64,000 nucleotides of DNA from Sulfobacillus thermosulfidooxidans. Lineage in GTDB: Bacteria > Bacillota > Sulfobacillia > Sulfobacillales > Sulfobacillaceae. The stretch lies in contig NZ_LGRO01000002.1 of the NCBI RefSeq assembly GCF_001280565.1, forward strand, positions 124,001-188,000. The letters run 5' to 3'. Position 1 is the first letter of the stretch, and each line of letters opens with the position of its first letter. Shown piece after piece: positions 18,367 through 27,350 of the stretch. The notes beneath the pieces were generated by a model that was given only the letters and a program-made list of their open reading frames with translations, was not told where the DNA came from and made no database searches. The translations under genes and the position numbers were made by a program.

Positions 18367-19572
18367 ATGAAAATGAATTCATGGCCACAGTTTGAGCAGA
18401 TCACGCCCAGTATGATAACCGCTTTAAGTGCAAGCAGGCAGGAACCCCCTTGGCTGAGCGATTTTCGCTTGAAGGCGTTCGAACGATTAAACGTGGCTGC
18501 TGTGGCCCCATTTTGGCCGTCAACGGCACCTATAGGTTTTAGCATCCCTCCTAACCGCCAAGAAATTGCTGAATATCATCAACATCCTGACGAAGCCGAT
18601 CTTGTTTATCAACGCCTTAGCCAAACTTTGTCTGATTCGGGCATTATTTATGGAGATTTCTATGAGGTGTTACAAAAATATCCAGACATAATTCGCCAAT
18701 ATCTCGGATCCATTATTACCATCCAGGACAGTCCGCTATCTGCTCTTAACTCCGCCTTTTTTACAGGGGGAATGGTCGTGTACATTCCCGACCATGTTCA
18801 TTGTCAAGTTCCGTTAAGTTATTTCCGTGCCTTTGCCAATCCGGGGCAAATTGAACGCCAATTAATTATTTTAGGTACTGGAGCCAGCGCAGAGTTTGTT
18901 GAGGGACGCCCGTCGTTAGATTATGCTCCCCATCATATTATGCTGACAGAAGTGATCTTGTCAGAATCCTCATCATTAAAGTACACCGCTATCAAAAATT
19001 GGGATAGTCACGTTAATACGTGGGTCAAAAAACGCACACGTTGTGCTCAAGGGGCCCACGTGACCTGGGTTGAGGGACATTTTGGGGGACAGTCCACACG
19101 TGAATGGACAGAAGTTATTTTAACGGGCGACCACGCGCATTGTGATATTGTCAGTTACTTATACAGCGCCACACCGCAAAATATCTCATATGTTCCCCGC
19201 ATTATTCATGATGCCCCTCACTCATCATCCTGCCTCACCGTGCACGGGGTGGCCACGGGTGATTTGCAGATAATCGGAGAACACGATGTTTTACCGCATG
19301 CACAAGGGGTCACTATCCAGCGTGACCTTTTAGCATTACAATCCTTAAGCGCACACGTGTCGTTATCCAATCCCAGCATTATTGCTGAGCCGGATGCCGA
19401 AATCACGGGAAATGACTTTGTTATACAATCGTGGAATCCTTTAGAGGCCTATGAAAATGGCCGGGCCCTGGAGATTGCCCATGCCTTTTTAGCCCACCTT
19501 CCCATGGAATTTGCTATCGAAGCCCAACGCTTAATCCATCAAAAATCCCACCAGGAAATTCCGGGGCGTTAA
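18367..19572 (+). CDS. Stand-alone, shortened SufB-like protein
   Basis: SufB/SufD-superfamily beta-helix protein, 401 aa against about 465 for true SufB. SufB-like traits: EPPWLSDFRLKAFERLNV at residues 26-43, HQHPDEADLVYQRL, and a C-terminal LPMEFAIEAQRLI. The central helix is shortened and the C-terminal block that normally holds the scaffold Cys and HEATVGKI is replaced by a divergent run. No sufC, sufD, sufS or sufU is nearby. It might be a scaffold variant or a paralog that lost cluster assembly; role unknown. Confidence 0.75.
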   Translation: MKMNSWPQFEQITPSMITALSASRQEPPWLSDFRLKAFERLNVAAVAPFWPSTAPIGFSIPPNRQEIAEYHQHPDEADLVYQRLSQTLSDSGIIYGDFYEVLQKYPDIIRQYLGSIITIQDSPLSALNSAFFTGGMVVYIPDHVHCQVPLSYFRAFANPGQIERQLIILGTGASAEFVEGRPSLDYAPHHIMLTEVILSESSSLKYTAIKNWDSHVNTWVKKRTRCAQGAHVTWVEGHFGGQSTREWTEVILTGDHAHCDIVSYLYSATPQNISYVPRIIHDAPHSSSCLTVHGVATGDLQIIGEHDVLPHAQGVTIQRDLLALQSLSAHVSLSNPSIIAEPDAEITGNDFVIQSWNPLEAYENGRALEIAHAFLAHLPMEFAIEAQRLIHQKSHQEIPGR

Positions 19573-20318
19573 TCCAACATCGCCCCGGCAGGCAACCGAA
19601 CGCGGTCTAGCAAAGCTGCTAGCTGGTGTCCATCCCACAGTTCGATACCCTGGTGTGTAGCCAACTCCCAGATTTCGCTGCCATAGGTGCCAACCGTGAT
19701 ATACAGGGCGCGCTCCACAGATTGTTGCTTTTTCAGCGATATCAATTCATGCATATCAGCTTCGTGAACAATACGATTTTTGACCTCTAAATACGCCAAA
19801 ATCCGCTGAGATGGATCAGAAGAATGATGCAGTTCGAGCCATGTATCTTTCACGCACGCTCCTTGATAACCGAATTTCGCAAATAAATGCCGAATCACAC
19901 GACAAAACTGCAAGGGCGTCATGAGCTCACAATCGCTAATGGTAATATACCGTCCAATATCCTCTCCACGATCCGATGCCGGCCCATAACCTAACACGCG
20001 TGCTTCGAGTCGTTTAATCAGCATATCAAGATAAATACGGTCCACTTTGGCTAAATGAAAAGTCTCGGCAATCAGTGCACTAACCGCCTCAATTTGAACT
20101 TGGGTTAAAGGGGTTCGTTGCTTTTCCAACAACCGGGTCACAACCGGTTCGATTTTGGGCCAGTATTGATCGAGTAATTGACGGCGCAACCGCTGCATTT
20201 CTTCAAAGTATCCCAAGTTCCTCACCAATCCCCTCGCCATGACAGCATCATTGCGCATGAGAAGGATTTGGCTGATTCTCTCCTTTCGCTTGCGCTCACG
20301 CGTTTTCAGGGTTTTCAT
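19569..20318 (-). CDS. Mrr-like restriction endonuclease-fold protein
   Basis: About 250 aa. The C-terminal half resembles the Mrr catalytic domain: FCRVIRHLFAKFGYQG, then YLEVKNRI carrying the E-x-K pair of the PD-(D/E)xK fold, and a final ELATHQGIELWDGHQLAALL like the end of Mrr. The N-terminal 120 residues are helical, basic and not recognised. The frame could start at TTG 20390, but there is no ribosome site there; ATG at 20318 with GGGG nine bases before is preferred with modest support. It converges on the SufB-like gene with stop codons overlapping. It may cut modified DNA or handle stalled DNA ends; inference only. Confidence 0.65.
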   Translation of the reverse strand: MKTLKTRERKRKERISQILLMRNDAVMARGLVRNLGYFEEMQRLRRQLLDQYWPKIEPVVTRLLEKQRTPLTQVQIEAVSALIAETFHLAKVDRIYLDMLIKRLEARVLGYGPASDRGEDIGRYITISDCELMTPLQFCRVIRHLFAKFGYQGACVKDTWLELHHSSDPSQRILAYLEVKNRIVHEADMHELISLKKQQSVERALYITVGTYGSEIWELATHQGIELWDGHQLAALLDRVRLPAGAMLD

Positions 20319-20468
20319 TCCCCATGGCCCCAAACCTTTGACGATCACGGGTGAATCCGCATCACTCGTTACCGATTTGAGGCTAATCAAATTTTAGAGC
20401 GAGTCACCATTAAGTGTAGGATGACGATTTAGCTCACCCAGGTTCAGTCTAGAGGTTATCAAAATCGC

Positions 20469-21743
20469 CTACAAGTCCTTGGATGGAGAATAATCCGATC
20501 CCACCACAATTTTAAAATCCCAGGGGGTAGTGTGATAAGCTGTAAATTCTTGTTGACAGGCTCCCAGCATTCCAGCAATTTGGTTGCCTAAATACCGGTC
20601 CCCTGTGGTATTAATTAATACACTGCGGTGATGGTTATGATGATTAGCCCATCCTACGGGCAACACCGTGTATCCTTGTTGTTGAAGCTTCTGTGCCAAT
20701 TGCTCTGCAGGCCTTAAGCTGCTCGTGCCGCTTTCAACTTGGAACACTAGGGAGTGTTTTTGTTGAGAGGTCAGATTGTCCCCTAGCAAAACATTTTGGA
20801 TTAGAAGCGGTGTGAGGTGCCGGCTCCAATGCCAATAACTCAAAGGAATATGCATGTAGGGATCAACATGTGTGGTCGCATAACCGGGAATCGTGGCAAA
20901 CCGCACAGAAGACAGAGAAATGCTCCGTGCAAATAACCCCAACGACAATAATTGCCCTGTAGATAAATTGGTGTAACTGAGTGCTGAAATCAAATCATGC
21001 GCTAAAAGAGGCCACCGGGGAATTTCCTGGGGTTTTAGAAGTTGTGCAGCCATGTCCCGCAAGACTTGTTGTTGTTGCTGAATCCGGCCAATATCACCTT
21101 GGCTGGTGTTTCGAAAACGGACAAACTCCAACACTTGCTGACCGTTTAAATGATGGACACCTTTTTTCAAATCAATTCCAAGAGGGCCGCCTGGCTGATA
21201 GACTTCGTTTTGGGGAACATCAACAGTCAACCCGCCCATATCATTGATGATTTTGGCAAACTGAAACAAATTTAAATACGCATAATAGTCCACAGGAATA
21301 TGAAAGGTGTTTTCAACCACCGCCACCGTTTCCCGAATGCCACCGAAAAAACTGGCTTCTGCAATTTTGGTCTTGCCGACCGGAGGCACTTCAACACGGG
21401 AATCACGAGGAATTGATAAAACCCCTACCTGTTTGGTGGCCGGATTAATAGAAACGAGAATCATGGTATCAGTGCGGTTACGCGCATCCTTGGCGGTAAT
21501 ATCATGGTGATTCGCCGTTTCCAAAGAACTCCCCAGCAACAAAAATGTAACCCGGTGTGTAAACGGATACGCAGTATAATGGGCATTTTTTGAAGACACA
21601 TGAGCCGTGGCTAAGGCATGCGCCGGATGTTCGATAAACATCCCGTACACGGTAGTAGATGCTGCCAGGGCCAATACACCGATCCCCACCAGATACGGCC
21701 AGACCTTTCGACGTTTTCGCGACTTGCGGCGACGTGACTCCAT
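20469..21743 (-). CDS. LytR-CpsA-Psr (LCP) family wall-polymer ligase with LytR_C domain
   Basis: Membrane-anchored enzyme (424 aa) expected to attach teichoic acid or other anionic polymers to peptidoglycan. One membrane helix (residues about 15-33) follows a very basic N-terminus. The LCP domain shows RNRTDTMILVSINP, SIPRDSRVEVP, INDMGGLTVDVP and QQVLEFVRFRNTSQGDIGR with the catalytic Arg residues. The C-terminal part (SLVFQVESG to the end) matches LytR_C. A tandem repeat of the sequence CCGATTACTT lies just upstream. It is next to a penicillin-binding DacA, consistent with envelope work. Confidence 0.92.
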   Translation of the reverse strand: MESRRRKSRKRRKVWPYLVGIGVLALAASTTVYGMFIEHPAHALATAHVSSKNAHYTAYPFTHRVTFLLLGSSLETANHHDITAKDARNRTDTMILVSINPATKQVGVLSIPRDSRVEVPPVGKTKIAEASFFGGIRETVAVVENTFHIPVDYYAYLNLFQFAKIINDMGGLTVDVPQNEVYQPGGPLGIDLKKGVHHLNGQQVLEFVRFRNTSQGDIGRIQQQQQVLRDMAAQLLKPQEIPRWPLLAHDLISALSYTNLSTGQLLSLGLFARSISLSSVRFATIPGYATTHVDPYMHIPLSYWHWSRHLTPLLIQNVLLGDNLTSQQKHSLVFQVESGTSSLRPAEQLAQKLQQQGYTVLPVGWANHHNHHRSVLINTTGDRYLGNQIAGMLGACQQEFTAYHTTPWDFKIVVGSDYSPSKDL

Positions 21744-21869
21744 AATCTCTGTTAAATCCTTCCTTTCCGATTACTTCCGATTACTTCCGGTCACTTTTCT
21801 ACGCGTAATGGGAGGGGTCAAAGAGGACACGGCTCAATGTCCCCGTGGCCTCCCCATCCTCTCATCTTT

Positions 21870-23048
21870 CTAAAGGCCCCGCGTTAAGCGGTACATCAAG
21901 CTGGGTTGGGACAAAGGTGCTGACAGCGTGAGAGGAACAGACCAATGTTGAGAACCTGCAGTAATCGACAATGACCCTGTTTCTCCCCCAGTCCAATGAA
22001 TACGTTCTTGCACATGTTCACCCGGCCACATCACAGTCGATACCGATTGATTCGCGACCAAGGCGACCGAATGGGTCCACGGTGCATGAATTTCCCCTAC
22101 CACTTGACCTTTTTGCACTAATGAGACCGGTTTCAATTGCGCAGTTAATTGATTGATTAAACTGACTCCATCATTGAGGGCCGATTGTAACTGAGGTAGC
22201 TGCTTTGTTCCTTGTTGTCCCAACACCGCTCCATATATCGTCACGCTATGGGAGCCAATGGTCCTTGGTGCTGAAAAAACAAAACAGCCGCCAGCTGCTA
22301 AGGTGGAACCGGTTTTAACTCCCGTTATTCCATCATGGCCCACGACATAGTTAAAGTTTTCGATGGGACGGTTGCTATCAGGCCAGGAAATTTGCGGCAT
22401 GGCCACAATTTGTCGAAACACGGGAATTTGCATGGCTTTTTCGGCGATAATCGTTTCATCCCGGGGAGTGCTGACATTTCCAGGATTTAACCCACTCGGC
22501 CCGACAAAATGAGTATGATGCAAACCAAGCTTCTTAGCTTCTTGATTCATAAGCTGGGTAAAAGCCTGGGAAGAGCCAGATACCCAGTCGGCCGCAATAT
22601 GGGCGATATTGTTGCCAGATGCCACAAGCAGACCTTCAAGAATATCGCGTTCCGACAATTTTTCGCCTTGTACCACCTTAGCCACGGATTGCTGGCTTAA
22701 AATATCTTGTTGGTATTCGTGAACATCGTGGGCGGTAACAGTCACCGATGGTCCTTGGCTATAGAGTCCCAATGGATATTTTTGTAACAATAAATAAGCC
22801 GTCATCATTTTGGTCACACTGCCAACAGGAATCGGCTGATTTGGGCCGGCAGCGCCCACTTTGCCACCAGGGCTAAGAGCTAAATATGACTCCGGACCAC
22901 CTGGCCAGTCCATCTGCAATGCTGTCGCCATATGTGGGGGTGTGAGCGTTGACGTCAAGGTGGCGGCCCCCACGGGTCGACCAATTTGTATCCCTAATGC
23001 CCCAACCACGACAACACCAATCCCCGCCAAATATGTCCATTTTGCCAC
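21870..23048 (-). CDS. D-alanyl-D-alanine carboxypeptidase (DacA/DacF type)
   Basis: Serine-type low-molecular-weight penicillin-binding protein (392 aa) that trims the terminal D-Ala of peptidoglycan stem peptides. The three active-site motifs are present: SVTK (SxxK), SGN, and KTG in ITGVKTGSTLAAGG. A signal anchor occupies residues 5-25, and the C-terminal beta-domain is present. GTG start placed by AAAGAGGG. Confidence 0.93.
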   Translation of the reverse strand: MAKWTYLAGIGVVVVGALGIQIGRPVGAATLTSTLTPPHMATALQMDWPGGPESYLALSPGGKVGAAGPNQPIPVGSVTKMMTAYLLLQKYPLGLYSQGPSVTVTAHDVHEYQQDILSQQSVAKVVQGEKLSERDILEGLLVASGNNIAHIAADWVSGSSQAFTQLMNQEAKKLGLHHTHFVGPSGLNPGNVSTPRDETIIAEKAMQIPVFRQIVAMPQISWPDSNRPIENFNYVVGHDGITGVKTGSTLAAGGCFVFSAPRTIGSHSVTIYGAVLGQQGTKQLPQLQSALNDGVSLINQLTAQLKPVSLVQKGQVVGEIHAPWTHSVALVANQSVSTVMWPGEHVQERIHWTGGETGSLSITAGSQHWSVPLTLSAPLSQPSLMYRLTRGL

Positions 23049-23102
23049 AGCGATCCCTCTTTCCTAAAAATCGACAAATCATGAAACAGAATTCCACAAA
23101 TA

Positions 23103-23130
23103 AAAAACGCCCAGGATGCGCCCTGGGTTA
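23103..23130 (-). terminator. Terminator after the DUF3147-like pair
   Basis: Minus-strand hairpin CCCAGG/CCTGGG followed by GTTTTTTATTT, 33 bases after the stop of the 23163-23510 gene. Confidence 0.8.
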
Positions 23131-23162
23131 CCACTTTTATGATGTGTTGTACCAAAATCCTG

Positions 23163-23510
23163 TTAGACTGTGGGAATCTGTCTTTTCGTGGTCAGCACAA
23201 TGGCCGCGCCCACAAATACGGCATACACGACAAGTCCCATGACGATAACAACAGGCCATGGTAAGTGACCGTAAGTGGCTAAAACTGTTCCCGCTACAGC
23301 AAAAAACGTGGCGATCATGCCCCAAATGGCCGTAGTAGTGTAAGCTCGCACTCCTTGATGACCTGAAGATAAATAAATAAAAACCAAAGAGGTGAGAAAT
23401 ACTGCTGGAAATCCGGATAAAATTCCGGAAAGAAACGGAGCGGCCCGGGTTACAAGACTGACCGAAACAACAATCAATCCCCCAACAACAAAACGAATGA
23501 TTGACACCAT
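23163..23510 (-). CDS. Small four-helix membrane protein, DUF3147-like (second of pair)
   Basis: 115 aa with four predicted membrane helices and the shared motif LSGILSGFPAVFLTSL. Resembles DUF3147-type integral membrane proteins of unknown function. It is a paralog of the next upstream gene (AGFPAVFTSAL there), separated by 82 bases, in the same direction. It may form a hetero-oligomer with its neighbour, by analogy with dual-gene small transporters; this is inference. Confidence 0.65.
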   Translation of the reverse strand: MVSIIRFVVGGLIVVSVSLVTRAAPFLSGILSGFPAVFLTSLVFIYLSSGHQGVRAYTTTAIWGMIATFFAVAGTVLATYGHLPWPVVIVMGLVVYAVFVGAAIVLTTKRQIPTV

Positions 23511-23592
23511 AATGATGCCTCCTTCAGTGATATAAACAGGGACAACCTCTAAGCATGCGTGTAAGGGTAAATTCTTGAGAAACGCTAGAAAC

Positions 23593-23937
23593 TTAAAGTG
23601 ATTGCATCACCGCAACCGTTAAACCGGCGATGGTTCCCCAAAACAATAGCAGCGATCCAAAAGCCCAATGAAAACGCTGATGCTTGAAAACATATGGAGC
23701 AACTAAGGTGACAGCCATTCCGGCAATCAACGACACGCCCCCGCCCATCGCCATTTGGCGGAGAATACGATCTAAATGCGGTCCGTTATGGGCCAGAGCT
23801 CCCACAATCAAAGCCGATGTAAACACGGCCGGAAATCCCGCCAAAAATCCTCCAGCTTTACCACCTACTTTTTTCGTAAGCCACGTTGCAAATGAAACCG
23901 CGAAACCACCCATTAAGAACTTCAATAGAAGATCCAT
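23593..23937 (-). CDS. Small four-helix membrane protein, DUF3147-like (first of pair)
   Basis: 114 aa, four hydrophobic segments, conserved GGKAGGFLAGFPAVF. Divergently oriented to a LysR regulator, which may control it. ATG at 23937 with GAGGTG nine bases upstream was chosen over GTG at 23949. Function unknown; the paralog downstream suggests a paired membrane complex. Confidence 0.65.
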   Translation of the reverse strand: MDLLLKFLMGGFAVSFATWLTKKVGGKAGGFLAGFPAVFTSALIVGALAHNGPHLDRILRQMAMGGGVSLIAGMAVTLVAPYVFKHQRFHWAFGSLLLFWGTIAGLTVAVMQSL

Positions 23938-24051
23938 GACCTCATTCACCTCATAATTAAGACTACAATGAATTCTCCACGTCGTCTAAGATGGTTTTGT
24001 TATAATTGTGCATAGGAAAAATCTATGTCTAGGAAAACGAGGCAATTGCCG

Positions 24052-24936
24052 ATGGAACTTAAACAACTCGAGTATTTTGTAGCTGTCGCGGATCATAAAA
24101 GCATCACGAAGGGTGCGGCCAGTCTATATGTGTCCCAACCCACCATTAGTCAACAAATCAAGTTATTGGAAGAAGAATTGGGCCACCCTTTATTTATCCG
24201 CCATGCTCAAGGCGTCGAACTCACCGATGATGGGGCCACGCTGCTTCGCTATGCTCTTCGCGTGTTACAAAATGTTGATGACGCCAAAGCCGAAATTCAA
24301 GGAGCCTCTTCCGCTCATGGAACCATTGCAATGGGCGTGTTACCCACTCTCACCCGTTCCATTCTTCCCACTGTAATTCGTCAATATCAACGAATGCATA
24401 AAGACATCCAATTTGCAGTAACAGAAGGCAGCTCTCAACGCCTGTTAAAATCCATTACAGCGGGTGATCTTCATCTCGCTTTAGTCGATTTACCTTTAAG
24501 CGATCCTCTCTTGGCTGTTGAAACCCTGTGGACAGAAGAGCTGATTCTTATTACGCCCCACGCGATGCCTTTGCCGCCAGGCCCCTTGTCATTAGAACAG
24601 GTCCGTCACCTGCCTTTCATTACAATGGAACCGGGTTATGGACTTCGTGATGCGTTGTTTCGCATGGCCCAAGCCCGTGGTTTTAATCCCCACATCGTTC
24701 ATGAACTCACGAGCATTGGCGCCATTATTGGTTTTGTGGAACACGGTTTTGGGATTAGTGTGGTACCTGAACGTACAGTGGAATTAGAAATTCAATCCCG
24801 CCGCATTGGCTTTGTGCGCCTAGCAGAAAGCAATACGCGAGACATTGGTATGATTTGGCGCGCGCATAGACGCCTACCTGATCCCGTGCAAACGTTTTTG
24901 GCATTTCTTCGCAGCTATGGATGGCAATCTAAGTAA
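24052..24936 (+). CDS. LysR-family transcriptional regulator
   Basis: 294-aa regulator. The N-terminal winged helix (MELKQLEYFVAVADHKSITK, AASLYVSQPTISQQIKLLE) is followed by a linker helix and a two-lobed effector domain resembling the CynR/GltC group. The ATG at 24052 was chosen at the family-typical MELKQLEYF; the frame runs 9 codons upstream. A TATAAT box at 24001-24006 fits a promoter. LysR regulators usually control a divergent neighbour, here the DUF3147-like pair. Confidence 0.92.
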   Translation: MELKQLEYFVAVADHKSITKGAASLYVSQPTISQQIKLLEEELGHPLFIRHAQGVELTDDGATLLRYALRVLQNVDDAKAEIQGASSAHGTIAMGVLPTLTRSILPTVIRQYQRMHKDIQFAVTEGSSQRLLKSITAGDLHLALVDLPLSDPLLAVETLWTEELILITPHAMPLPPGPLSLEQVRHLPFITMEPGYGLRDALFRMAQARGFNPHIVHELTSIGAIIGFVEHGFGISVVPERTVELEIQSRRIGFVRLAESNTRDIGMIWRAHRRLPDPVQTFLAFLRSYGWQSK

Positions 24937-25114
24937 CATTTTGAGAGGTTTTGGGAATTTATCTCCTAAATCTGAGAAAAAACGTGATAAATGGTCATTG
25001 CACGTGTCAAATGGTTCTATTGGGTAATAATTGGTCTCTACATATAATGACAAATTAATCGTTATTTCGTATAGTGTGTCCGACTCCACGCGCCGAATCG
25101 TAATTTTTGTAATT

Positions 25115-25234
25115 ACGTACGGGGGATTACTAGGATTTTATCCTAGGGTGAATCGTTTGCCATAACGGGCAAATGTAGGGCTCCTTCAGCCCGAACCAGT
25201 GAACTAACCTCGAAGGCAATATCCGAAGGAAGGG
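25115..25234 (+). promoter_or_regulatory. Cyclic di-AMP riboswitch (ydaO-yuaA type)
   Basis: The leader shows ydaO elements in order: GGGGGATTACTAGGA, GGGTGAATCGTTTGCC, GGGCTCC...AGCCCGAACCAG, and GAACTAACCTCGAAGGCA. The class is known to sit before cell-wall hydrolase and LysM genes and to shut them off with c-di-AMP, matching the gene that follows. No search was run; assignment is by motif. Confidence 0.82.
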
Positions 25235-25244
25235 AGCCTATTTC

Positions 25245-26402
25245 TTGAATCTTTTACGGTCAAAAAAAGTCGCTGCGAGCATTGCAGTAGGCTTATTGTC
25301 TGTGCCTGCGGCCATTAGTATGTTAACTGTGTCGGCATCATCTACTGTGACACTCGCATCTGCCAACACCAGTGCCGCCCCGAAATTTTTATCCGCGCGT
25401 TATTACACCGTGCAACCTGGGGACACATTAAGTGGTATTGCATATCGGTTCCATACTTCCGTTGCGACATTAGTCGCCTTAAATCACATTAGTAATCCTA
25501 ATGCGATTTATGTCGGACAAGTCCTGCGCATTAGCAATGCAGCGTCCAGCACAGCCTTAGGTTCGGGAACAACTAGTGCTTCTCTCACTTTTGATACCGC
25601 CCATTCGACGACCTATACTGTGCAGCCCGGTGACACCTTAGGCGGTATTGCGGCTCGGTTCGGAGTTACCGTCGCAGAACTCGTGGCATGGAATCATATA
25701 GCGAACCCGAACCTCATCGCTGTCGGACAAGTTCTCGTGATTGGTACAACATCTGGTTCGACAAGTTCTAGCGCTAGTCCCGCATCTTCTCCTGCCAGTT
25801 CTTCCTCTACAACATATACGGTTCAGGCCGGCGATACCTTGGGATTAATTGCCCAAAAATTCGGAATTTCATGGCAGACTTTGGCTTCCTATAATCACTT
25901 GGCGAACCCAAATGTGTTATATGTTGGCGAAGTCCTCCAAATCCCCGGTAATGGACAAGCCTCATCGAGCGCCACGGTTCAATTGCCTGCTCAAAATGCG
26001 TCGGTCAGTTTTGGACAGGCTATTGTTAACACCGCGGAACATCTTTTAGGTATTCCATATGTCTGGGGAGGAACGACGCCCGCCACGGGATTTGATTGTT
26101 CGGGATTGGTCTATTATGTTTTCCGGCAAAACGGTGTGCCCATGCCGCGCACGAGCTGGGCTCAGTACTCTTATGTGACCAAAATCGCCAAATCGCAGTT
26201 GCAACCCGGAGATCTCGTGTTCTTTAGCACAGATGGTCCCGGTGCATCCCATGTTGGCATTTATATTGGAGCCGATCCGGCCTTAGGCTATTCTCAGGCC
26301 TTTATCGAAGCTCCAGAACCAGGCCAAACGGTGCGCATATCAAACCTCAATAGTCCCTATTATCTGGATCACTATTATGGCGCAGGCACTGTAAACCCGT
26401 AA
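25245..26402 (+). CDS. Secreted LysM (x3) - NlpC/P60 peptidoglycan endopeptidase
   Basis: Cell-wall hydrolase (385 aa). After a signal peptide come three LysM repeats beginning YYTVQPGDTLSG, TYTVQPGDTLGG and TYTVQAGDTLGL (about residues 54-98, 125-169, 193-236), joined by Ser/Ala linkers, then a C-terminal NlpC/P60 domain with catalytic FDCSGLVYYVF and GASHVGIYIG. It should cleave stem peptides. The TTG start is fixed by GAAGGAAGGGAG. Controlled by the c-di-AMP riboswitch and ended by a strong terminator. Confidence 0.95.
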   Translation: MNLLRSKKVAASIAVGLLSVPAAISMLTVSASSTVTLASANTSAAPKFLSARYYTVQPGDTLSGIAYRFHTSVATLVALNHISNPNAIYVGQVLRISNAASSTALGSGTTSASLTFDTAHSTTYTVQPGDTLGGIAARFGVTVAELVAWNHIANPNLIAVGQVLVIGTTSGSTSSSASPASSPASSSSTTYTVQAGDTLGLIAQKFGISWQTLASYNHLANPNVLYVGEVLQIPGNGQASSSATVQLPAQNASVSFGQAIVNTAEHLLGIPYVWGGTTPATGFDCSGLVYYVFRQNGVPMPRTSWAQYSYVTKIAKSQLQPGDLVFFSTDGPGASHVGIYIGADPALGYSQAFIEAPEPGQTVRISNLNSPYYLDHYYGAGTVNP

Positions 26403-26417
26403 CCCTAATACAAAACT

Positions 26418-26452
26418 CAGACGAAGACTTCGGTCTTCGTCTCTTTTTTTTC
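26418..26452 (+). terminator. UUCG-tetraloop terminator
   Basis: AGACGAAGAC, loop TTCG, GTCTTCGTCT, then a run of eight T residues, 16 bases after the NlpC/P60 stop. Confidence 0.95.
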
Positions 26453-26710
26453 TAAATAAGTATTCTCGCGATATTCCTTTCCTCACTGAGAAACAACGTT
26501 ATCACGTCATGACATAAGTCATATCATTAAGTTAAAATTAGTAATGTTAGTTTATGTCTGGGCGCCTTTTAGGATAAATCTTTGCCTTGTCCCAAAAGCC
26601 AAAAACAGTGGCCAATTTATTTACAAAGGACCCTATCCACACTAGGGAGCATACTGATAAACTGTTTTTGAGCCGGCAGCATAATCAGTCAGAGAGCGAA
26701 GGAGAACAAT

Positions 26711-27265
26711 ATGGGAAAAATTTTTGATAAACTCCTACCGGAGCATGAAGCCTTCATTTCCCGGCAACCGATTTTCTTTGTGGCCACAGCTCCTCTCACT
26801 GCACAAGGCCATGTCAATCTCTCCCCCAAAGGCTATGATGTGTTCCGGATTTTTTCTCCCACACAAGTGGGATATCTTGACCTCACGGGAAGCGGCAATG
26901 AAACCGCCGCCCATATTTTAGAAAACGGACGCATTACCTTCATGTTTATGGCGATTGAAGGTCCCCCTCAAATCCTCCGGCTGTATGGAAGAGGATATTC
27001 CGTCCGTCCCACTGATTTAAAGTGGGAGGAACTTTCTACATCCTTTCCCACTCACTATCCCGGAATCCGTCAAATTATTATGGCAACCATCCACCAGGTG
27101 AGTACATCTTGCGGTTATGGCGTGCCCTATTTATCTTATCAAGGTGACCGGGATACCCTCTCACGGTGGGCCCAGGCCAAAGGACCAGACGGCATTATCC
27201 ACTATCAGCAAACTAAAAATCGGCACAGTTTAGACGGGATTCCCACGAATATTTGCCAGGAATAA
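26711..27265 (+). CDS. Pyridoxamine 5'-phosphate oxidase-fold flavoprotein
   Basis: PNPOx-like split-barrel protein of 184 aa. FVATAPLTAQGHVNLSPKGYD and YLDLTGSGNETAAHI match the family that binds FMN or F420-like cofactors; many members are uncharacterised general-stress proteins. ATG at 26711 preceded by GAAGGAGAA. Convergent with the Nudix gene. Enzymatic activity is not predictable. Confidence 0.85.
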   Translation: MGKIFDKLLPEHEAFISRQPIFFVATAPLTAQGHVNLSPKGYDVFRIFSPTQVGYLDLTGSGNETAAHILENGRITFMFMAIEGPPQILRLYGRGYSVRPTDLKWEELSTSFPTHYPGIRQIIMATIHQVSTSCGYGVPYLSYQGDRDTLSRWAQAKGPDGIIHYQQTKNRHSLDGIPTNICQE

Positions 27266-27350
27266 GGAAACGATTGGCGCTCGATTGATCACAAAGTCAA
27301 GCTTCCGAGGAGCAAAACAATCGCGATGATATAAACGGAGAAACTAGGAT

